A stretch of DNA of 64,000 bases from Plectrocnemia conspersa. Taxonomy: Eukaryota > Arthropoda > Insecta > Trichoptera > Polycentropodidae. The notes under the pieces are model-generated. The model had not been told where the DNA came from, did not search any database, and saw only the letters and a program-made list of their open reading frames with translations. Made by a program: the position numbers and the translations under genes. Location: contig VTFK01000431.1 of assembly GCA_009617715.1 (NCBI GenBank), forward strand, positions 124,001-188,000. Reading direction: 5' to 3'. This document shows positions 10,160 through 20,608 of the stretch, piece by piece (position 1 is the stretch's first letter; every line of letters begins with the position of its first letter).

Positions 10160-11959
10160 ATGTCATTTACATGTATAATAAAATCCGGTATTTATTACTC
10201 AATTTTATTATTTTTGAACTCTTGGTTATATCACTAGTTATGTTATATTACCTGTTCCATTTTTGTATAGAACCAGACGTTGAAATAGACGATGTTTTTG
10301 ACACACAACATATTATAGTGAAGGTAAACAAATTAATTGTAATCATTTAACTTAATAACTCCGAATTTTACAAATATTGTTTTATTTTCAAGAACGAAAA
10401 TGATAAAATAATAAATGAGACTACTGAAAAATATATGATTGACGAGATTGATGACAATTTTGAAATAGGTTTGAAATATACACAAACATTTGTATTACTA
10501 CATATTGTATTTGTACTGTGAATAATTTATATTTTTAGAAACGCATGATGTTAAAGATGTACTTCTTGCTACTGCTGTCACCTGTGAGAAAATTGGCGAA
10601 GATATAGATACATCTTTTTATAATTTTGAATGCACCATATGTGGAAAAGTATTAGAAAGTAGGCACTCTCTTTCCCAGCATATATTAAATACTCATACCG
10701 ATCCTTACAATTTTAAATGTGATAATTGTAAAAAAACATTCAGAACTAAAGGTAATCTTTTACAGCATATGTATTCTCATAGTAATTTGTATAATATTGA
10801 ATGCAGCAGGTGTGGAAAAGCATTCAAAACTAAATATTCGCTTTCAATGCATTTGGAATTTGATGGCTGTTCATTTCATTTTAAATGTGATATTTGTAAA
10901 AAAATGTTTAGATCTAAAAGAAAAATTTTAGAACATATATATAATCCCAGTAAATCTTGCATCTTTGAATGTAGCAAATGTGGAAAAGTATTCAAAGCTA
11001 AAAGCATCCTTACGGTGCATATGGACACTCATAGAGAATCTTATGACTTTAAATGTAGCGAATGTGTAAAAGCATTTAAAAGTAAAAAATTACTTTCGAT
11101 GCATATGAAAATTCATAATGATTCATATGACTATAAATGTGACCACTGCGAAAAAATATTTAGATCTAAAAGTAACCTTTCAAAACATATGTACACTCAT
11201 AGTGATTCATATAATTTTGCATGTAACAAATGTGAAAAAGCATTTAAATGCAAATATTCGCTATCACAGCATTTTAAAATTCACAGTGATAATTTTAAAT
11301 GTGACAAGTGTGGTAAAATAGTTAGATCTAAAAGAAATCTTTCAGAACACATGTATACTCACACTGATTCCTATAACTTTGATTGTAGCAAATGTGGAAA
11401 AGCATTCAAAACTAAACATACACTTAACACACATTTGAATATCCATAGAGAGTCTTATGATTTTGAATGTAGCAGTTGTGGTAAAGTATTCAAAACTAGA
11501 GATAGTCTTTCACAGCATACGAAAATTCACAATAATTCAAACAATTTTAAATGTGATACTTGCGAAAAATTATTTAAAACTAAACAGCTACTTACAAAAC
11601 ATGCGAGTATTCATAGAAAATCTTATAATTTTAATTGTGTCAAATGCGGAAAAGCATTCACTTCTAAACGTAATCTTTCACAACATATGTATACTCATAG
11701 TGATTTGGATTATTTCCAATGTACGAAATGTGAAAAAGCATTCAACAATAAAAAAAGCCTTACGAGGCATATGAATGTCCATAAAGATACCTATGATTTT
11801 AACTGCAGCAAATGTAAAAAAGCTTTCAAAAGTAAAGATAGTCTTTCGCAGCATATGAAACTTCATACTGATTTATATAATTTTAAATGTGATAGTTGTG
11901 GAAAAAAATTCAAAACTAGGAAAAATATTGCATTGCATGTGAAAATTCATATTAAATAA
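10160..11959 (+). CDS. C2H2 zinc-finger protein ZNF-C (about 16 finger modules)
   Basis: Probable nuclear DNA-binding protein, closest to ZNF-B in exons and introns. Exons 10160-10187, 10271-10323, 10393-10468 and 10539-11959 join in phase to 525 aa. An out-of-frame ATG at 10150 precedes the chosen start, which is preferred because it restores the M-S-F..I-K-S-E-P-D-V-E N-terminus. Exon 4 begins E-T-H-D-V-K-D-V-L and encodes about 16 modules. The first has H-x4-H spacing. Another joins the next through H-L-E-F-D-G-C, and its neighbour ends in N-P instead of a zinc-binding His, so two or three early fingers are probably non-functional. One linker is short (S-D-N). The remaining fingers are intact, again with S-D-S-Y-N-like linkers and partial three-finger periodicity. 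The reading frame is otherwise undamaged. Confidence 0.85.
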
Positions 11960-12005
11960 GCAATGCTTAAAAATGTATACTTCTTACATATTTATCATAA
12001 ACATA

Positions 12006-12401
12006 CGAGAGTGAGTCAAATTATAACCTTTAGTGTTTCATATTGTGATTAATTAAATGAAGAAGGTACAAAAACATATGTAATCTACATGATGCTAACA
12101 AACAGCATGAATCCTGTAGAAAAAAAATAGCTTTTTTTGGAGTAACAGACGTGCATTACCAAACAATTAGTTGATGTTTTTTAATTGGTTTCACTACATA
12201 AAAGCGAAAGACAGTACTACTTTACTTAGGATCACATTGTAAATGCAGTGGTGGTTTTAAACCCCTGATTTGCCTTCGTGTTACATGCCTGATTCGTACT
12301 GCCACCTATCAGCGACTATATGTAACAGCGCTGAAATTTTACATGACAATAAACTGTTGTTTTTTATAACAACATTAAGGTTTTCATTTGACTCACCTTT
12401 G
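12006..12401. mobile_element. Mariner-type MITE or deleted mariner
   Basis: The ends are inverted repeats. The left reads C-x-A-x-x-GTGAGTCAAAT then AACCTT, and the reverse complement of the right end reads CAAAGGTGAGTCAAAT then AACCTT. A TA precedes the left end at 12004-12005; the right flank reads TG, so that side of the target duplication has decayed or my boundary is off by a little. No transposase frame is visible in the 396 bp. Confidence 0.6.
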
Positions 12402-13505
12402 TGTTGATTACATTCCAAATCCATCAGTTATTTGGTTCTCCCCTTTTTATTATTGTAAAAACCAAATATAATAAGTGCAGTGATTTGTAGATCACTTCTA
12501 CGGTTAGTATAATTGATGGATTCACAGCGTCATTGAGGCTGCTATCTGTCAATTCGTCTTTTATGTATTATAATGTAGTTTGTAAACTCTTATTCAATAA
12601 ATATTATCAGCTTTCCTATTCGTATTTTTGTTACTACCAACTCACATACTTTAAGTACATACATAGCTTATAAATTTTCTGAGTATTATAAAAATTGGGG
12701 TAAAAATAATTCGTTTTGAGCATGACTTGCGATTACGTCACAGTTAAATGACCACTCACAAGTCATGGGTCAATGAGGTTTGGTATATGATAGACGTTAT
12801 TGTTAAAACATGTATATTATTAACAAGCTCTTAATGATGTAAATGATCGCTTCGACTTTACCTACAATATTATAAAATAGTCTATATTTTTAACACTTTT
12901 AAATTTTAGTGTTAAGCTTTCTCTCTATACTTTTACACTTGTCTATTTGAAAAATATTTATGATTTTTAAAACGCCTAAAGTTATTAATGTTGAGCTTAG
13001 ATAAAAAGAGAGCAATGTATACAAATTACTCATTATTATAACAATATTTGCCAATCTAGAACATACTGAAATAAAATTGATATAAAATAAACAAAGTTCA
13101 ATAAAATTTTACTTATTGAACGAAAAATCCTTGTAGGACAGCCAAATAAACATTATCTCATAAGTGAATTTATTTTAGTTTCTTGTTAAGAATATCGGCA
13201 CCACTCTTAGAAACCTATGGTTTTGTGGTTAGGGCCAAACACGGCGTAGGGTACATAAACATTGATTTCTGAGCGTGGCGTCAACATTCTTAACTTCAAC
13301 AAGTATCTTATTTTATTTTATAAATTCGGAAATTGTAATGTAAATGTTGTATAAATAAATAAGAACGAATTTTTAAACGCAATTTGGCCATAATATTCGT
13401 TTAAATTGACCTTATATTTACGCATGCGCATGAGATGTGTCTTTGTGTGTAAAGAATAATAGTAAAGCATCATACCGCAATTCGCACTATTGTTTACGTT
13501 ATTTT
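12402..13505. other. Intergenic stretch between ZNF-C and ZNF-D
   Basis: I see no coding region. The sequence is AT-rich, apart from a slightly GC-richer patch at about 13195-13290 that I cannot classify. Confidence 0.4.
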
Positions 13506-13514
13506 TGACAGTTG
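13506..13514 (+). promoter_or_regulatory. TGACAGTTG motif upstream of ZNF-D
   Basis: Variant of the family motif beginning 38 nt before the ATG at 13544, preceded by a T run. A CRE-like TGACGTCG follows at about 13526. Confidence 0.45.
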
Positions 13515-13543
13515 ATCGACTACTCTGACGTCGATAGAAAGTA

Positions 13544-14676
13544 ATGTCATTTTCGCATTTTATAAAATCAGGTATTGTACCAATGCTTAAAGTATATATT
13601 TTAAAATCTTATTTACCTATTTTGACTTCTTTAAAACCTATGATTATATACGTTTTCTCTTTGGTGAAATTAGCACATTTTGTTTCTAGAACCAGGCGTT
13701 GAAAACAATGATAGCAAATTTTATTCAGTTGACACCAAAGTCAAGGTACAGCAAATAACGACATTCATAAAATTTGAAAGCAATATAGAATTAATACTTC
13801 ATTTTATTTTCAAGTATGAACCGGATGAAAAAGTAAAGGACATCCATAAAGAATATTATCTTTACGAAGTAGACGATGAACTTGAAATAGGTAAGAAAAC
13901 TATATAAATGCTGCTAAATATATTTGTATAACAGGTTAATTTATTTTTCAGAAACACCCGATGTTAAAGATATACTGGTAGCTAATTTAGACTGTAAGAA
14001 TGTTACGACAGATAATCTATCCCCAAATGTGGTTGTTGATAAGACGTCTTATGATTTTAAATGTAGGGTATGTGGGAAAATACTAAAAAATAAATTTACG
14101 CTTTCTAGGCATATGAACGTTCATAAAGATTTTTTACATTTTGTATGTACCGAATGTGGAAAATCATTCAGAGCAAAAGATAACCTTTCACGACATATGA
14201 ATACTCATAGTGTTTCATACAATTTTCAATGTAACGAATGTGGAAAAGCTTTTAAAAGTAAAGAACAGCTTTCACGTCATATTATTATTCATGATGATTT
14301 TTTTGGTGAATGCGACTTATGTGGTAAAACGTTAAAAAGTAGAACGGGGCTTACACAACATAAACATAATCATATGCTTGCTTATAATTTTAAATGCAAT
14401 GAATGTGGAAAAGTACTAAAAACTAAAGATGTACTTACTAAGCATATGAAACTTCATTATGGTTCTTATAATTTTGTTTGTGGAGAATGTGGAAAACCAT
14501 TCAGATCTCAGTTGAACCTTACAGAACATATGGAAACCCATAGTAATGTATATAATTTTGAATGCATCAAATGTGAAAAAATATTTAAAACTAAACGTGG
14601 TCTTTCAAAACATACGATGCGATGTGAATATTTAAGTCAAATTAAACAAACGCCTCTTGAATTAATCGACTTTTGA
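13544..14676 (+). CDS. C2H2 zinc-finger protein ZNF-D (7 fingers)
   Basis: Shortest member of the cluster. Exons 13544-13571, 13690-13745, 13815-13890 and 13952-14676 join in phase to 294 aa. Exons 1 and 2 create I-K-S-E-P-G-V-E and exon 3 is again exactly 76 nt. A longer frame starting at 13924 with TTG runs back into the intron, so I start the last exon at the TTTTTCAG acceptor. The array has six C2H2 fingers and a seventh ending H-T-M-R-C (C2HC), followed by an 18-residue tail with E-Y-L-S and L-E-L-I-D-F. This tail is the intact counterpart of the lost end of ZNF-B. Linkers are non-TGEKP (for example M-L-A-Y-N). The finger before the fourth has a shortened junction (D-D-F-F-G-E-C). Confidence 0.85.
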
Positions 14677-15083
14677 GTTTTTTACGCATTTAAATGTATA
14701 GAGTGAAAATACATTCATATAGGATTATCGAGGAGTTGCGGGGCTAGATTATACAGACCCATCGTTGTAATTTTTACATATCTGTTTGCAAGCTCATATT
14801 TATCATATTAGGCGTAGAACAACATTATATTTATTTTTGTATTCTAGAATTCAATGATGAACGAAGTTAATAATTTATTAAATAACCTGTGTCTTTCTTA
14901 AAATTAAGAAAATAAAAATTTGGTGCATATCTAACGAGGAATATACAAGTTTCTTAGGAAATTTCATGATAACAACGACATCGCATACGTTTTTGTGTAT
15001 ATAATGATCACCCATCAATTCCTGATTGCGATCGAAACTCACAAATAAATTGTTTTCATACTCAAGGGAGGTCAGGTCAAATT
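14677..15083. other. Intergenic stretch after ZNF-D
   Basis: It should contain the ZNF-D 3' UTR. I see no other gene or recognisable element. Confidence 0.4.
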
Positions 15084-15230
15084 TCCTGATCCTATTAAGT
15101 ATATCTTAAATCGTCATCATTTCCAGACTCATGGAGACGCACAAGAGTCACTCCAATTCATAAAATGTGTGATAAATCATTAATTGAAAACTACATTCCT
15201 GTAGTTGTTTCTTTGGCACAGTTACGACAT
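15084..15230 (+). pseudogene. LINE reverse-transcriptase fragment
   Basis: Translation gives F-P-D-S-W-R-R-T-R-V-T-P-I-H-K followed by S-L-I-E-N-Y-I-P-V. This matches the conserved opening of non-LTR reverse transcriptases (F-P-x-x-W-K..V-x-P-I-H-K..x-x-E-N-Y-R-P-I-S). It is a short isolated remnant. The clade cannot be decided; Jockey-like or R1-like is possible. Confidence 0.6.
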
Positions 15231-15845
15231 ATGTAGAAAACCTGTTAGATCTTGATGGTCATAATTTATAATTATTAAATAAACCATATATTATAAATGA
15301 ATTTAAAATTTAAATAAAAAAGTTATTGAAAATATGTAAATAAGAAAAATAGAAGAGAATAATAGTTATACAAATACAATTATGTAATAAATAAGATATT
15401 TATTAGCATATAAATACATCCCGTTTTCATTGAAACAGTACCGATACTATGTCAATCGTCCTATCTTTTATGTGAATATCCCCAGATTGTCTTGTTCTTG
15501 TAGTTTCTGTTTTACAATAACATTTAAAAGTTTTAACCTTCAAGGTCTAAATTGTTTAGAAAATGAAATCTTTTAAATTAATTTAAATTCCTTGAGCGAA
15601 GTACTTTATTTATTTTTCTATTTCACGCAAAGCGAGGAATTCTTTACATCAAGTCATAATGGATTTAAACATAACTAAAAGTGTTATGATATCTCTGGAT
15701 GCATTTATAAAAAAATATATCAAAATATTTCCTATTGTTATGTGATACTTTTTGTCTAATTGTGGTGTAATGTATAAATTATCAATTTTACTTCTTTGGA
15801 AAAGACTGATATTGGCAGTTTTACAAATTTACAAATATTTATTTA

Positions 15846-16050
15846 TGTGCACAGTGAATGTTGAAGAGCTCGAACATTTTTGCGAAATTGTAGAAGAAAA
15901 TTATGTAGGATTATTAAAACATGGTAACACAAGATGGGCCCCTCAGTTAACTGATATTTCGTCACAAAAAATATTCACAACGTTTTTATCCATTTCTATA
16001 CCGAATTCTTTATCACTTGTAAAACCATCCCGCGATGTGGCGTTTTTGTA
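15846..16050 (+). pseudogene. hAT-like transposase fragment
   Basis: The frame encodes V-E-E-L-E-H-F-C-E-I-V-E-E-N-Y, L-L-K-H-G-N-T-R-W-A-P-Q-L, then K-I-F-T-T-F-L-S. This resembles the hAT/GTF2I-repeat-type transposase segment that usually reads E-L-x-x-F-C..E..Y..L-L..x-T-R-W-L-S-L. There is no start, terminal repeat or target duplication, so it is an old fragment. Confidence 0.5.
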
Positions 16051-16639
16051 ATAAGTAAATATGGTCAGCATAAATAATAAGAAAAAGTAATTTTCAAGAC
16101 TTGTATTATATATTTATTAATAAAATGAATTAATTGATTTTGTATGGTATTTTATTGGTTTGCGCACCACCTGATTTTAAAACCATGAACCGCCTCTGTA
16201 TAGTATATATGTGGACAAACCGTTTTTGAAAATATAATAGCTACTATAGATCTATCCCTATATAAAAATAGACCTTGTAAATATCTCATAAATAAATGTA
16301 GAATACGACTCACGAGTCCACTGTAAACAACTTATCGTTATGAGATGAAATAAACTATTCAAATAGCAAACAAAGTGTTTCGCTGGTCCTTCGATCGCCC
16401 AATAAAATGTCCTTTTGCGAGGGGCCAAAGTCGCACGCGAAAGAAGAAACAACACCAGTTACTAGAGGAACAATATTAAATATGTGCGATATAATGGTTT
16501 TTGATGATATGAAATCTGCCGTGGTTTTGATCATAATTTAAAAATATACTATGTAAATACCACTGCTAAGTTTGTTAGCCAGCAAGAGTTTCAGGGGACA
16601 AAAAAAAACTATGATAAATCAAAATAACTTTAAAAAATT

Positions 16640-18076
16640 AATATATTCTTCCATAGAAAGATACCTAAAAAAAACATCTGTGACGGAAACAACAGACTAC
16701 TCGCTCTGGAAAGCGACAAGAAAAACAACACCCACCAATTATAAATAGTAAGAGCAAATAGGCAAGAAGCTATATAGAAAAATCCTTAACTTTTGCTAAA
16801 CATCTGTAAATTGTTTTTAAACCACACTCTCTGGGCTCCCAAACTGAAACCAAAAATATGTAAGTGCATGAATATCTCTAAACACTTTTCCAACTTAGCT
16901 CAAAAATAAGATTGTTTATGGTTCAAGAAATAAAAAAAGCAATAATGAAGAATCTAAACTAAAAAAAAGCACCAAAATATGACATAATTACAAGGATTTG
17001 TCAGAAAAAGGCATTAAATTAATTACATTTATATTTAGTTGTATTTCCATATTACCATGATAAATGGAAGATTGCAGAAATTATAATGATTCCACAACCA
17101 GGAAAGGATACCCTCAAACCAGAGAACTACAGACCAATTATTCTGCTCCCGAACTTATCAAAAGTATTTAAAAAACTATTTTTTCAAAGATTAAATCCAA
17201 TACTGAAGCAAAAAATCCTCATCCCCAATCACCAATTTGGCTTCAGGGAGGATCACTCAACGGTCGAACATATGAACAGAATTGTTTCCAAATATCTAAG
17301 AATCTGGAATAAAAACGATATTGTTCTGCAGCATTTTTTGAACACTTCACAGGCTTAAAATAAATAAATAAAAATAACCCTGCTTTATAATTTATTCATA
17401 ATACTGAAATCATATATCAACAATAGGTATTTTTTGGAAAAGCATGGTGAAGAAAGAATGTCAATTTTTCTTATAAATTCAGGGTACCTTAGGGAAGCGT
17501 GCTTGGGGCTGTGTTATATCTGCTGTACATTGCAGATCTCCCAAAGACTAAAAATACTATGGTGGCCACCTTTGCTGATATGAGCATCATATGACGACCC
17601 AACCATCGCTCCTAGTATGCTGCAAAAAAGTCTTAATAATATTCAATCGTAGCTCGTATAATGGAGGATAAAGGCAAATGAATCCAAGTCGGTACATGTA
17701 ACATTCACCATGAAAAGAAAAACCTGTCCATCAGTGTATCTCAATAAGAACAGATTGCCACAGGCAGAACATGTGAAATATCTTAGCATGCACTTGGACC
17801 GAAGATTAACCTGGCACAAACATATTTAGTAAAAGGAAGAAATTTGGTATACAAATGAGAAAGATGTATAGGTTGCAGATCACGGCTGTCAACAAAAAAC
17901 AAATTATATACAGCGTAATGCTGCAGCCAATCTGGACTTGCAGTATACAATTGTGTGGAACAGCCGGCACCTCAGGTATTATTAATATTATTGAGAAATT
18001 CCAGATTAAACATCTAAGAATAATTATACACTCACCAGTGTTTAATGATATCATGCGAGACCTCGGCATATACTAG
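16640..18076 (+). pseudogene. Degenerate Jockey-like LINE (ORF2 reverse transcriptase)
   Basis: Successive plus-strand pieces match Jockey-clade ORF2. D-Y-S-L-W-K-A-T-R is near 16697. The open piece at 17068-17358 contains P-G-K-D, P-E-N-Y-R-P-I-I-L-L-P, F-F-Q-R-L, H-Q-F-G-F-R and H-S-T-V-E-H. A G-A-V-L-Y-like and F-A-D region follows at about 17490-17585. The C-terminal block at 17855-18076 has R-K-M-Y-R-L, Q-P-I-W-T-C, L-W-N/C-G-T-A and I-I-E-K-F-Q. The expected A-D-D active site is damaged and several frameshifts are present. The remnant ends about 125 nt upstream of PPIL3, so its tail borders or overlaps the PPIL3 promoter. Confidence 0.75.
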
Positions 18077-18167
18077 AGAAAAAAAAACCATGAAGGATTT
18101 AATAATCTACTATTGCTAAAAATATTTTTGTTAATGGCAACATTTCGTTTAAGCGTCGATGTCAGTG

Positions 18168-18175
18168 TGACAGTT
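18168..18175 (+). promoter_or_regulatory. TGACAGTT motif upstream of PPIL3
   Basis: The motif begins 34 nt before the PPIL3 ATG. It is the same element found before the zinc-finger genes and myotubularin. Confidence 0.45.
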
Positions 18176-18201
18176 ATCAAGGACCGCTTAAAATCTTCAC
18201 A

Positions 18202-20403
18202 ATGTCTGTTAGTATACACACTGACGTAGGCGATATTAAGATTGAACTATTTTGTGAAGAATGTCCAAGAGCGTGCGAAAACTTTATGGCTCTTTGTGCC
18301 AGCGACTATTACAACGGATGTCTGTTTCATAGAAACATTAAGGTTAACTATTTCTTACAACTATTATTTAATTATAATAACAATAATAACATTAAACTTT
18401 TCCGTTCAGGGGTTCATTGTTCAGACTGGCGATCCAACTGGAACTGGTAAAGGCGGTGTGTCAATTTGGGGTAAAAAATTTCAAGATGAATTCAAAGAAG
18501 AATTAAAGGTTAGTTTTGATATAAAATTTTATTTATAAATATTCAGCATTATATAACATAAATGTAATTATTATTCTATAGCACACTGCAAGGGGAATTG
18601 TATCGATGGCTAATAATGGACCAAACACAAATGGAAGTCAATTCTTCTTCTCATATGCAGCTCAACCTCATTTAGATCTCAAATATACAATATTTGGAAA
18701 GTATGTATAATATTTTTTTTCATTACAATTCTTTTGATGTACTATGAATATCGACAGAATATAATTGAAATCTGGGTTTGTTTTCGTAAAACTATCATTA
18801 GGAGCCACTAACTCACTTATGCGTCATTTATAATTCTAATGTTAATGACCAATTAATTACATATTAGTCTTCTGATTTCATTTTTTTGTATAATGAATAA
18901 ACAAGAAATAGGTTCCTACATAAAACATTGCTACCTGTTAGACAGGAACCTAATCAAAGCATAAATAAATAAAGAATTTTTTAAAGATTGGTTTCGTCAT
19001 TATTGTATGCAAAAGGTGAGAAAATATTTTAAGCGGTAGCAAATATAATAACCTATTATTTATTATTTTATTTTATTGTTAGTTGATAATGCAACATCCA
19101 CTTTGGGAATATAATGAAAACATTAAACTAATGTTCCTTCCTCTGAATGCAAAAGATTAAGGTGTAATATGTATGTTTTAAAAGTGTCATCTACTGACCA
19201 CATTTAAGTTAGAGCTAACAATAGACAGAAATGTCAAATTCTTATCGCAGTTCTGGAAAGAGTTTGCCGTTTAAAAAGCTTTTAAAAATATGGTAATGCC
19301 TGAAGTCAAATTTTAATATCCATGACGAGTAACATAATATTTAAAATAATCTCACTCCCCAGTTGGTTGGGAATAGTATACAAATTAAAGAGGTTGACTA
19401 AAGATGTTATTGGCAAACTAGTTAAAATGACTAAAAGACTAGATAATTCGGAAGAAGTGGATTTCGTTTTCAACGGAAATGAGCAACAAAGTTCTGATGA
19501 AACTTTTCACAAAAGCCTTTTTTCAAAGTAGTAATAAAAAATAGTTGTGTTTGTTTTTGTATTAAAACTTAACCGGCGGGTCGGGTAGTATTTACCGATT
19601 TCGTCCACTGATGGTAACTGATGGGACCACTGGTAATAACTACCTTTTACGATTTCTGACGTTTAACGATGGGGTCCAGTTGTTTCTACCCACAAAAACT
19701 TATGTGTTTTGTGATGACATCTATGAATGAAGGTTTGTACTACAAGAAAAAATTATTCCAAGGCAAAAATATTTTTATTGTCGCCACAACTTCACATGTG
19801 AGGGACAATCAAAGAACTCTTTGCATCAACAAGCTAAAGTAATAAAACACGATCGTAAATTATTTTTAAAGGGTGACAAAGTTTGGCATAACAAATAAAA
19901 CCCATGGAAGACCGAAGTATAATTTACATATGATAATTCAGATAGTTCATTTTATTTACATAATTAATTATTATCTATTTTTTAAACTAGAGATATAATA
20001 AAGTAGAATAAAGCAAATTTTATGATATTAATTATTATTTTATGCAACCCACAGATTGAAAATCGTTAATAAAATAATTTTAACATATGAACCAATACAA
20101 TGCAGAACATTTGATAAATTTTTGTTTTTTAATTCCGTTTAATTCAAAAGTTATCGTATATTTTTGTTATAAATCTGTGTTGCGCAAAGTTCTCGCGAAA
20201 CAGCCCATTTTCGCAGATCATGCGGAAAAAAAACGACCCGCCGGTTAAGTGTTAATAATGTTTTTATCGATTTCAGAGTTATAGATGGATTTGATGCCCT
20301 GGACGAATTAGAAAAGTTACCTGTTAACGCAAAGAACTATAGACCATTAACTGAAACAAAAATATCTTCTATCACAATACATGCTAATCCGTTAGCTTTG
20401 TAA
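18202..20403 (+). CDS. PPIL3: Peptidyl-prolyl cis-trans isomerase-like 3 (cyclophilin fold)
   Basis: Cyclophilin-family protein. In other animals PPIL3 is a spliceosome-associated cyclophilin expected to catalyse X-Pro cis-trans isomerisation. Four exons, 18202-18342, 18410-18508, 18582-18700 and 20277-20403, join in phase to 161 aa, the same length as vertebrate PPIL3 as I know it. Diagnostic stretches are [10 protein letters not shown] (residues 6-15), [16 protein letters not shown] (42-47), [32 protein letters not shown] and the C-terminal I-T-I-H-A-N-P. The start is the ATG giving M-S-V-S-I-H-T, which matches the family N-terminus. Intron 3 is 1.6 kb and holds a piggyBac-like element. It is convergent with sarcosine dehydrogenase, 205 bp between stop codons. 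Confidence 0.95.
19573..20244. mobile_element. TTAA-flanked piggyBac-like non-autonomous element in PPIL3 intron 3
   Basis: 672 bp with inverted ends: CCGGCGGGTCGG on the left, and the reverse complement of the right end begins CCGGCGGGTCGT. It is directly flanked by TTAA at 19569-19572 and 20245-20248, the target site of the piggyBac superfamily. I see no transposase. Ends and duplications are intact, suggesting a fairly recent insertion. It is not the same family as the elements at 8820 and 33775. Confidence 0.75.
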
Positions 20404-20608
20404 CACAAAACAATCTAATTACTTTTCTTATGAGTTTTTAATACAATAAAATAAAATTACAAAAAATGCTACATGTTTTAAAATAATTGTAATATGATGA
20501 ATACAACTTCACCACTCGACTTAAAATAGTAAATTTTGTTATACATCTATATATGTTTATTATTAAAGACGAAATAAATTATATTTTGATAGCAAGCGAT
20601 TTGTTTAT

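Noticed and set aside
10719..11774. Several plus- and minus-strand frames overlapping the ZNF-C array
   Set aside because: Out-of-frame shadows created by the 84-nt finger repeat.
19322..19531. 69-codon frame in PPIL3 intron 3 just left of the TTAA element
   Set aside because: Weak composition signal only; lies outside the element and has no recognisable motif.
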